Assembly (NCBI GenBank): GCA_021202275.1
Contig: JAJQDI010000010.1
Coordinates: 248,001-312,000, forward strand
Source of the DNA: Bacteroides sp.
GTDB taxonomy: Bacteria; Bacteroidota; Bacteroidia; Bacteroidales; Bacteroidaceae
Length of the DNA stretch: 64,000 nucleotides
Direction of reading: 5' to 3'
The notes beneath the pieces were generated by a model. It was given only the letters and a program-made list of their open reading frames with translations, searched no databases and was not told the DNA's origin. A program made the translations under genes and the position numbers. Numbering within the stretch: the stretch's first letter is position 1; every line of letters starts with the position of its first letter. Of the stretch, positions 57,849-64,000 are shown piece by piece.

Positions 57849-58028
57849 ATGGAAACAGAAAATAAAAAACCGGACCACGAACAATGTCCGGTGTCCGAAG
57901 TAGATGAAACACTGAAAGACCGGGTACCTGTCATGCCAACATCCATTGAGCGTGATCCGACATTTACGGAGGTGCAGGAAGCGGCAGACGAAATAAATGT
58001 CGATGAAAATACCAGAGAGAGAGGATGA
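57849..58028 (+). CDS. Small acidic protein, 59 residues
   Basis: ATG 57849 to TGA 58026-58028. Highly charged and acidic, no hydrophobic segment, starting METENKKPDHEQCPV and ending DENTRERG. It is probably intrinsically disordered. Codon use looks like that of neighbouring genes, and the frame fills the gap between the membrane protein and fumC. A 7-bp hairpin (AGAGAGG/CCTCTCT, about 58018-58036) overlaps its end. Small conserved acidic proteins like this occur in Bacteroidales, but no function is known. Confidence 0.6.
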   Translation: METENKKPDHEQCPVSEVDETLKDRVPVMPTSIERDPTFTEVQEAADEINVDENTRERG

Positions 58029-58058
58029 CCCTCTCTTTCCTGTTTCTGTACATACGGA

Positions 58059-58077
58059 GAGTTTTAAGTTTTAAGTT
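58059..58077 (+). repeat. GAGTTTTAAGTTTTAAGTT repeat at the fumC start
   Basis: Identical 19 bases occur at 47524. Here the repeat ends 9 bp before the fumC ATG and thus forms its initiation region. Confidence 0.55.
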
Positions 58078-58086
58078 GTGAGTTTT

Positions 58087-59487
58087 ATGGAATATAGAAT
58101 AGAGAAAGATACCATGGGCGATGTGCCGGTACCTGTAGATGCCTACTACGGCGCCCAGACCCAACGCAGTATAAATAATTTTGATATCGCCCGCGATACA
58201 GACCGTATGCCGTGGGAAATCATTGAAGCATTTGCTATCCTGAAAAAAGCAGCGGCTATTACCAACCAGGAAGCGGGCGTGCTCTCCGCAGAGAAATGCC
58301 AGTTGATCTGTCGCGTGTGTGACGAGATCTTGCAGGGAAAACTCAACGACGCGTTTCCTCTGGTGGTCTGGCAAACCGGAAGTGGTACACAGACCAATAT
58401 GAATGTGAATGAGGTAATAGCCAACCGGGCACACGTGCTCCAGGGAGGTAAACTGACGGATAAGGAAAAGATACTCTCGCCCAACGACGATGTCAATAAA
58501 TCCCAATCGTCCAACGATACGTTCCCCACCGCCATGCATATAGCGGCCTACCGGACGCTTGTAGAAACTACCTTACCCGGTATAGAAAAACTCCGTACCA
58601 CACTGGCCTGGAAAAGCCAGGACTTTATGAAAATAGTGAAGATCGGTCGCACCCATTTCATGGATGCCACGCCACTGACCCTGGGTCAGGAGTTCAGCGG
58701 CTACGTCTCACAGCTCAATCACGGGATACGTTGCATACACAACGCACTCCCTCACCTGGCCGAACTGGCTCTGGGAGGTACAGCAGTAGGCACAGGCATC
58801 AATACGCCCAAAGGATACGCCACTCAAGTAGCCCGCCACATCGCCCGGCTCACCGGACTGCCGTTTGTGACAGCCTCCAACAAATTTGAATCCCTGGCCA
58901 CCCAGGACGCTATTGTGGAAGCTCACGGAGCACTGAAAACCGTAGCGGTGAGCCTGATGAAAATAGCCAACGACATCCGTATGCTCAGCTCCGGCCCGCG
59001 CAGCGGTATCGGAGAGATACGCATACCTGAGAACGAGCCCGGCTCTTCCATCATGCCGGGAAAGGTGAACCCTACCCAGTGCGAAGCTCTTACCATGATC
59101 TCCGCGCAGGTCATGGGAAATGATGTGGCCATCTCTGTAGGAGGAGCTACTGGACATTTCGAACTGAATGTCTTCAAGCCCATGATCATCTATAATTTCC
59201 TGCACAGCACCCGCCTCATCGGAGAAGGGTGTGTCAGCTTCAACGACCATTGTGCCGAAGGCATAGAACCGATCTACGGTCGCATCAAACAGCACCTCAA
59301 CAACTCCCTGATGCTGATTACCGCGCTGAATCCCAAAATCGGTTATTACAAGGCCGCTGAGATCGCCAGGAAAGCACATACGGAAAACAAAACTTTACGA
59401 GAAGCCGCGCTGGAAACAGGATATGTGACTGCGGAAGAGTATGACGAATGGGTAGATCCGTCGAAGATGGTGGGAGATCTGGATTGA
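58087..59487 (+). CDS. fumC: Fumarate hydratase class II
   Basis: 466 residues. Interconverts fumarate and malate in the cytoplasm; oxygen-stable, no Fe-S cluster. Signature [15 protein letters not shown] (catalytic Ser loop), plus [36 protein letters not shown] and [17 protein letters not shown], all of fumarase C rather than aspartase type. ATG 58087 is chosen over the in-frame GTG at 58078 because [13 protein letters not shown] is the family N-terminus. lipB is convergent after 28 bp. Confidence 0.96.
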   Translation: MEYRIEKDTMGDVPVPVDAYYGAQTQRSINNFDIARDTDRMPWEIIEAFAILKKAAAITNQEAGVLSAEKCQLICRVCDEILQGKLNDAFPLVVWQTGSGTQTNMNVNEVIANRAHVLQGGKLTDKEKILSPNDDVNKSQSSNDTFPTAMHIAAYRTLVETTLPGIEKLRTTLAWKSQDFMKIVKIGRTHFMDATPLTLGQEFSGYVSQLNHGIRCIHNALPHLAELALGGTAVGTGINTPKGYATQVARHIARLTGLPFVTASNKFESLATQDAIVEAHGALKTVAVSLMKIANDIRMLSSGPRSGIGEIRIPENEPGSSIMPGKVNPTQCEALTMISAQVMGNDVAISVGGATGHFELNVFKPMIIYNFLHSTRLIGEGCVSFNDHCAEGIEPIYGRIKQHLNNSLMLITALNPKIGYYKAAEIARKAHTENKTLREAALETGYVTAEEYDEWVDPSKMVGDLD

Positions 59488-59515
59488 GTGAAGAGAGAAC
59501 GATACAAAGAGCGGA

Positions 59516-60175
59516 TCACACGATCAGATCCATCATTTCCCGCGAGAGTTTATCTTTTACCTCCTCCATGGCAACTTCTCTGCCAAGCTCTTTTTGCAGA
59601 GAAGTCACTCCCTTGTCCCGGAAACCACAGGGATTGACGTAATTGAAATAATTCAGATCGGTATTTACATTGAGGGCCAACCCGTGCATGGTCACATATT
59701 GGCTACACCGCACGCCGATGGCACAGATCTTACGGGCCGTCGGCTGTTCCGGATCGATCCACACTCCGGTGGCTTTCTCCAACCGTTTGGTCTCTATGCC
59801 ATACGAACGACACACACGAATGACAGACTCTTCCAGCAAGTATACGTATTCCCGCAACCCCAGACCGAACTCTTCCAGATTGAGGATCGGATAGCATACC
59901 AATTGCCCGGGACCGTGATAGGTAATGTCTCCTCCCCTGTCTATGCGATGCACGGTGGCTCCCAGAGCCTCCAACTGTTGCGCGGAAACAAGCATATTGT
60001 CCGCTTTTCCATTTCTCCCCAGGGTATAGACAGAAGGGTGTTCGCAACAGATAATGCGATTGAGGTAAGAAGTCCCCGCTTTTTTCGCAGAGACCAGTTC
60101 ATCGAAATAAGTAGTCTGTCTGTTCCAGGCCTCCTCAAAAGAGATCATGCCCCAATCCAATACGATGATTTCCAT
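59516..60175 (-). CDS. lipB: Octanoyltransferase LipB
   Basis: 219 residues from ATG 60175; the frame stays open to 60253, but the extra 26 codons are not family-like. Transfers octanoyl from acyl carrier protein to lipoyl domains, the first step of lipoate synthesis. RGGDITYHGPGQLVCYPI is the LipB signature, the catalytic Cys is in NYVNPCGFRDKGVTSL, and the Lys in RKICAIGVRCSQYVTMHG. A -7 box lies 90 bp upstream. Confidence 0.96.
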   Translation of the reverse strand: MEIIVLDWGMISFEEAWNRQTTYFDELVSAKKAGTSYLNRIICCEHPSVYTLGRNGKADNMLVSAQQLEALGATVHRIDRGGDITYHGPGQLVCYPILNLEEFGLGLREYVYLLEESVIRVCRSYGIETKRLEKATGVWIDPEQPTARKICAIGVRCSQYVTMHGLALNVNTDLNYFNYVNPCGFRDKGVTSLQKELGREVAMEEVKDKLSREMMDLIV

Positions 60176-60263
60176 ACACAGGGGGAATTTACTGTTTATA
60201 GTTCCGGACTGCCTCCGGCCGTTTTTCTGCTCCTGCCGGACCCGGCAACGCAACCCGGCATTA

Positions 60264-60271
60264 CAAAGATA
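60264..60271 (-). promoter_or_regulatory. -7 element for lipB
   Basis: TATCTTTG on the minus strand, 89 bp before the ATG. No TTG at the usual distance. The implied leader of about 85 nt has no obvious structure. Confidence 0.45.
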
Positions 60272-60344
60272 AAGATAATCTTCCGATACCCTGCTGCTTT
60301 TCTGATAAATTCCGGTTATAATACCCTGACGAAATCATCCACCT

Positions 60345-60371
60345 GTAGAGACGTAAGGCGTGCGTCTCCGC
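60345..60371. repeat. Decayed GAGACG hairpin repeat
   Basis: GAGACG (60348-60353) and CGTCTC (60363-60368), with an outer CCTG/CAGG pair, resemble the perfect hairpins at 387-416 and 54853-54878. Confidence 0.5.
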
Positions 60372-60396
60372 AGGCAGATCACAACTTGTATAATAT

Positions 60397-60442
60397 AAAA
60401 GAAATGGCGGAGTACCTTTCCCGGTACCCCACCATTTCTTTT
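60397..60442 (-). terminator. Long terminator hairpin behind the TonB receptor gene
   Basis: A 20-bp stem with two mismatches; the outer 11 bp (AAAAGAAATGG/CCATTTCTTTT) are perfect and the loop is TTTCCC. It starts 13 bp after the receptor stop, and its minus-strand end is T-rich. Confidence 0.8.
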
Positions 60443-60455
60443 ATCTGGTCACAGA

Positions 60456-63263
60456 TCAGAACTTAGCTGTCATCTGCATCACAAACGTACGTGGTGCGGC
60501 TACATCCATCGGACGTGTCATATAAGTTGTATTCAGCAGGTTCTGTACGCTGAACTGGAACCCCACCTGGTTGGTCACTTTCACTCCCGCGCGCAGATCC
60601 ATTACAAAATGGCTCTTGTTGTGCTTGCGCCAGTACCCGTCCAGATCACCGAAAAGAAGACTGCGCACAAAGTCCATGATATCTTCCTGATTCTTTTGAC
60701 GCTCATCGACCATGAAGTAATCTACCGCCAGCGTCTTGCTTCTCCATACCATATTGGTACCCAGCGTCAGACGGTTCCACTGGAAATCAAAGACACCCTT
60801 TACCGAATGTTTCTGGCGATATTTCAGATACTTAGATGTATTGGATTTGGATTTGAACTGCAACGGATCGGTATATCCTGCTTCCAGTTCGTTCACCTTC
60901 TTATAGTTCATATCTTCCGGTTCGGTATACACATATCCGATGTTATAAGTCATCGAAGCTTTGCGGTTGATCTCCCAGATACCTGTAGTAGATATATCCA
61001 CTCCGTAGATGCGGGCATCACTTACATTGGAGAATTGTGCACCGATGCCCAGCCCCTGTCCGTTCAGCAACATGGTTACTACCTGTGACAAGTTGTCTAT
61101 ATACGCGTATGTATCGTTATTGAACAGGCCGATATTGAATTCGATCATATCCTTGTATTGCGTATAGAAAGCCGCCGCGTCTAAAAAACCTTTGAAAGGA
61201 CCCACTTTGTAACCCTGACGGATACCCAGCTCCGTATTGAAACCGCTCTCAGCCGTCAGAGAATTATTGGGATACGCGCCGATACCGCCCACGTCGCGAC
61301 GCACATATTTCTCGATCAGTGAAGGATAACGGTATCCCTGTCCGAAAGAGGCACGCAGGAAACTGTACTCGGCCAGTTGATAGTTGAGACCCGCACGGAA
61401 CACCGGTTTGAAGGGAGCTTCCGCACCAAATATTTTGGTCTTTGCCTCTTTGTAATGAGAATCTACGCGATAATATTCCAGACGCATACCCACGGAAAGG
61501 TTCAGGCGGTCGAAGAATTTATCATCGTATTGCAGATAAAGTGCCGCGTTGTCACTCTGGTGACTGCGGGTCATATTGGCCGACTTAGTATACAAATGAT
61601 CATACATAACTCCCGCAGTCAGCTGGGCTGTTTCGTACCGTTTGGAGAACTGATAATCTAAGTAATACTGAGCTGTCTTATCCGGAGTTACTTTCTCCTG
61701 TTGTTTCCGGTTGTCTCCATTGAGGAACGGGATGATCTGGTTCATATCAATCCCGATGCCATCACTGAGTGAGATCGGCAAGGGCCAGTGCCCCATCACC
61801 CAGGAGATCAGATCCGCGTAATCGGACGACTTAGCATCCGGGAAATAGGTCTTACCCAATCCTCTCAGATCGTCGATCACACCGGTATAATCTTCCGTCA
61901 GTAGCTTGGGAAGAAGCGACGTGACCATTTTAGTAACATCCTCTGTGCTGATAGACAGCAGCTGGTTCACATCCACTCCCATATTATCCGCGATCTCCAC
62001 AATGGAAGCATCTGTTGTCTGGGTCACCAGATTGTCCGAACGGTAGAAAAGACGTCCCCGGAAACGATGAGTTGTTTTTTTCTCCGCGTTGTGATAATTC
62101 AGGAAAGGATCTATATAGAAGTTATTTTCCTGACGGGCCATATTGGAAAACGGGGAAGGACGCAAAGGCTCATCTGCCGAACGCCACAGGAAGTAATCTC
62201 CATAATTATTGGACAGGAAGCTGAAATCTGTTCCATAGGTAAGCCCCTGTATATCCGGATCGTGATAGGCCACCTTTCCTCCCAGACGCATGCGTTTGTT
62301 GTAATTGCCCTGACGGTATCCCTCATCGGTAAGGAGGCTCAGACTGGCACTCACGTCGTAATCTCCGATGCGTCTGGCATGGGAGAAATCAAATCCTTCA
62401 TAGATCGGATTGCGGATACCCGAATACAGGGAGTTGCGCAACAGAGGTTTCACCTGCGACTGTCCCTCTTTCCAGAAACCACGGTCCCACCAGATCGCGT
62501 TCTCATCCGAAGGGTTACCATAGATACCCAGATACATATTCACTCGCGTTTCAGGTTCCAGTCCCGGACGGGTCGTACGCACATTGATGATCCCGTTGAG
62601 CGCCGAAGAACCGTACAATACCGAAGAGGCTCCTTTGATCACCTCCACCTGCTCGATATTCTCCACAGGAATGGCATTCCAGTTGATCTCACCCACACCC
62701 GGGGTCAGGATAGACAATCCGTCTACCAGGATCAGGCTCCGACTCCCTACGCCGTAGGTCCAGCCACTCCCGCTGCGGATCGAAGGCTGCTTGTCAGTGA
62801 TCTCCACGCCGGGAAGAGAAGCCAGGGAAGTACGCAGGTCAGAAGGATTCTGACGGGCGATATCCGCTGCTTTCATCACACTCATAGAGACAGTGATATC
62901 ACTCAGTTTCTGTTCAAAACGTCCCACACTGACCACCACTTCGTCCAGCACGTTGATAGATGCTTTCAGGAATACGTTGTGCTCTACCGTTCCTCTGCGT
63001 GGGATCACCAGTGGATGATCTACACTCTCATATCCCAGGAAACTGTAGGTCAGTACAACCCCTCCTTCGGGAACATGGATCTCATAATATCCGTTGGTAT
63101 CGGAAATTGCGCCATGTGTACCGGCTTTACCTTTGTAATAGACGCTGGCACCGATCAGAGGTTCGTTGCTGCCTTCTGCGTCGTAAATGTATCCTGTGAC
63201 TTTCTGTCCCCAAGCTGTAGTGCTCAGACAGATTAAAATTGCCATAAGCCATGATGTTCTCAT
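60456..63263 (-). CDS. TonB-dependent outer-membrane receptor
   Basis: 935 residues with signal peptide ending TAWGQ. An N-terminal carboxypeptidase-D-like domain (about 21-100, VTGYIYDAEGSNEPLIGASV), plug (about 105-235, SVGRFEQKLSDITVSM, LILVDGLSI, IEQVEVIKGASSVLYGSSALNGIINV), 22-strand barrel and terminal Phe (MQMTAKF). No SusD partner is encoded, so it is a siderophore/cobalamin/metal-type receptor or similar rather than a SusC. A segment of about 110 residues (416-525), rich in helix-forming residues, interrupts the barrel. An AraC-like gene is divergent upstream. Confidence 0.93.
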   Translation of the reverse strand: MRTSWLMAILICLSTTAWGQKVTGYIYDAEGSNEPLIGASVYYKGKAGTHGAISDTNGYYEIHVPEGGVVLTYSFLGYESVDHPLVIPRRGTVEHNVFLKASINVLDEVVVSVGRFEQKLSDITVSMSVMKAADIARQNPSDLRTSLASLPGVEITDKQPSIRSGSGWTYGVGSRSLILVDGLSILTPGVGEINWNAIPVENIEQVEVIKGASSVLYGSSALNGIINVRTTRPGLEPETRVNMYLGIYGNPSDENAIWWDRGFWKEGQSQVKPLLRNSLYSGIRNPIYEGFDFSHARRIGDYDVSASLSLLTDEGYRQGNYNKRMRLGGKVAYHDPDIQGLTYGTDFSFLSNNYGDYFLWRSADEPLRPSPFSNMARQENNFYIDPFLNYHNAEKKTTHRFRGRLFYRSDNLVTQTTDASIVEIADNMGVDVNQLLSISTEDVTKMVTSLLPKLLTEDYTGVIDDLRGLGKTYFPDAKSSDYADLISWVMGHWPLPISLSDGIGIDMNQIIPFLNGDNRKQQEKVTPDKTAQYYLDYQFSKRYETAQLTAGVMYDHLYTKSANMTRSHQSDNAALYLQYDDKFFDRLNLSVGMRLEYYRVDSHYKEAKTKIFGAEAPFKPVFRAGLNYQLAEYSFLRASFGQGYRYPSLIEKYVRRDVGGIGAYPNNSLTAESGFNTELGIRQGYKVGPFKGFLDAAAFYTQYKDMIEFNIGLFNNDTYAYIDNLSQVVTMLLNGQGLGIGAQFSNVSDARIYGVDISTTGIWEINRKASMTYNIGYVYTEPEDMNYKKVNELEAGYTDPLQFKSKSNTSKYLKYRQKHSVKGVFDFQWNRLTLGTNMVWRSKTLAVDYFMVDERQKNQEDIMDFVRSLLFGDLDGYWRKHNKSHFVMDLRAGVKVTNQVGFQFSVQNLLNTTYMTRPMDVAAPRTFVMQMTAKF

Positions 63264-63534
63264 AATCGTGTCTTTTAGTTAGAAAAGCTCTTTTCCACAA
63301 ACTCCCCGCTATAGGTACTGCTCATCAGAACGGGGGAAAATAAAACAAACCAAAGAAAGAAAAAGAGTCGAAGCCTATTTCCTGGCAAAGGTCGGGTTTC
63401 CTGTTCAGACCGACAAGGTCTAATTTTATGAATCTGTGTCCCAAATTAAAGAATAAAAAACCTTAAATTCACAAAGCGGAAACGAGATCCCGGTCTTATT
63501 TCAAGGCATATCAGCTTAATCTTTTATAAAATAG

Positions 63535-63546
63535 TGTGAATTCACA
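63535..63546. promoter_or_regulatory. 12-bp palindrome TGTGAATTCACA
   Basis: A perfect palindrome that overlaps the expected -33 region of the AraC-like gene promoter. It may be an operator for autoregulation; a short palindrome can also arise by chance. Confidence 0.3.
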
Positions 63547-63569
63547 GAAAAAGATTGTAGTAAAAAGCC

Positions 63570-63577
63570 TATTTTTG
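63570..63577 (+). promoter_or_regulatory. -7 element for the AraC-like gene
   Basis: TATTTTTG fits TAnnTTTG, 25 bp before the ATG at 63603. Confidence 0.45.
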
Positions 63578-63602
63578 TCGACACATTTATACGAAGTTCA
63601 TT

Positions 63603-64000
63603 ATGAAGATCAACTTCCCACAAGTAGATATACCTGCCGAGTTCATCTCATGGACCGAAGTGAACGAAGACATCCTGAATGTCTATCAGCAATCCTGTAG
63701 GCTCAAAGCGATTGTATTTGTTCTGTGTACCGAAGGGAAGGTGACTGCCTCTATCAATCTGCAGAAATACATAGTGGTCCGTGGCGATCTGGTGGTACTT
63801 CTGCCTGGCATGATCATCCAGATCAATGAGCAACACGAAAAGCTGCGTCTCTCTTTTGCGGCATTCTCTTCCGACTGTGTCAACGGGATCAACATATTCA
63901 ACTCGACCAAAGAATCATTTACCCATATGCTGGACGAACCGGTGTTACACTTAGACGATCTGACTGCCGGATATTTCAAAGATTATTTCGCTCTGATGAC
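63603..64000 (+). CDS. AraC-family-like regulator, N-terminal part (cut by window edge)
   Basis: 132 codons from ATG 63603, open to the window end. The sequence begins MKINFPQVDIPAEFISW and contains LKAIVFVLCTEGKVTASINLQKY, then RGDLVVLLPGMIIQI. This is a cupin-like effector domain of the kind that precedes AraC DNA-binding domains in Bacteroidetes. The helix-turn-helix is beyond the window, so the family call is an inference. Divergent from the TonB receptor gene, it may regulate it. Confidence 0.65.
   Translation, partial: MKINFPQVDIPAEFISWTEVNEDILNVYQQSCRLKAIVFVLCTEGKVTASINLQKYIVVRGDLVVLLPGMIIQINEQHEKLRLSFAAFSSDCVNGINIFNSTKESFTHMLDEPVLHLDDLTAGYFKDYFALM

Larger units (their letters stand above)
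63264..63602. other. Divergent region, TonB receptor/AraC-like gene
   Basis: 339 bp. A CCCCG...CGGGG pair (about 63304-63337) lies in the receptor leader. The AGACC/GGTCT pair near 63408-63422 is short. No Bacteroidetes -7 box was found for the receptor. No known riboswitch was recognised. Confidence 0.4.

Noticed and set aside
63264..63440. Hammerhead ribozyme or cobalamin riboswitch in the TonB leader
   Set aside because: A CTGATGAG string occurs, but the matching CGAAAC core and required stems are missing; the B12 box is absent.
63535..63546. CRP-type binding site
   Set aside because: The half-sites TGTGA/TCACA are 2 bp apart instead of 6, so the CRP spacing is wrong; kept only as a generic palindrome.

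Overview
The window is a chromosomal stretch from a member of the order Bacteroidales, most like the Tannerellaceae/Dysgonomonadaceae/Bacteroidaceae group; a genus cannot be set from the sequence alone. The evidence is the Bacteroidetes-type promoters (TAnnTTTG at -7, several with TTG 19-20 bp upstream), the near absence of Shine-Dalgarno sequences, many lipoproteins and outer-surface glycosidases, a TonB receptor with a carboxypeptidase-D-like N-terminus, and families largely confined to Bacteroidetes (DUF4301, GH95, permease pairs of the MacB/FtsX type). There is no rRNA, no CRISPR array and no insertion-sequence transposase. One tRNA (Asp) is present.

Layout. 1-5 kb: purT (cut), a DUF4301 gene, a RelA-type (p)ppGpp synthetase with a decayed hydrolase site, and dgkA. 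5-10 kb: a GH95 fucosidase between inverted repeats, an MFS transporter and panB. 10-15 kb: a pectate lyase broken by an in-frame TAG, a HAD phosphatase and a MATE exporter. 15-23 kb: a permease-ATPase-permease ABC operon facing a divergent sigma-54 response regulator/histidine kinase pair; a sigma-54-like promoter and a perfect 37-bp palindrome between them suggest a self-contained circuit. 23-31 kb: a CPA1 antiporter and the addAB repair nuclease-helicase. 31-38 kb: a regulator-kinase gene broken by a second in-frame TAG, UDP-glucuronate decarboxylase, an overlapping three-gene operon (acetyltransferase, IbrA-like PP-loop protein, IbrB-like ParB protein) and an alpha/beta hydrolase. 38-47 kb: GH29 fucosidase, tRNA-Asp, an aminotransferase, yqgE, recR, an SSS symporter, engB and galM. 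47-60 kb: a DUF1573 protein, an OPT transporter, an unusual 4 x 23 bp tandem repeat, an esterase and GH2 beta-galactosidase pair, a DUF1460 amidase behind a structured leader, a GDSL esterase, a membrane protein, a small acidic protein, fumC and lipB. 60-64 kb: a TonB-dependent receptor and a divergent, truncated AraC-like regulator.

How it works together. Most genes are housekeeping (purines, pantothenate, lipoate, TCA cycle, recombination, ribosome assembly) mixed with scattered glycan-degrading enzymes (GH95, GH29, GH2, pectate lyase, esterases, mutarotase) typical of a gut or anaerobic-digester saccharolytic Bacteroidales. They are not arranged as a classical SusCD locus.

The least ordinary material is intergenic. 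A modular family of repeats built from TTTACGATT units forms MITE-like elements with terminal inverted repeats of about 40 bp. One copy appears to supply the -33 halves of two outward promoters (recR and the SSS symporter), and another pair brackets the GH95 gene. Other points of note are the two CAG-to-TAG interruptions, the IbrA/IbrB-type operon, and the candidate structured RNA before the DUF1460 gene.
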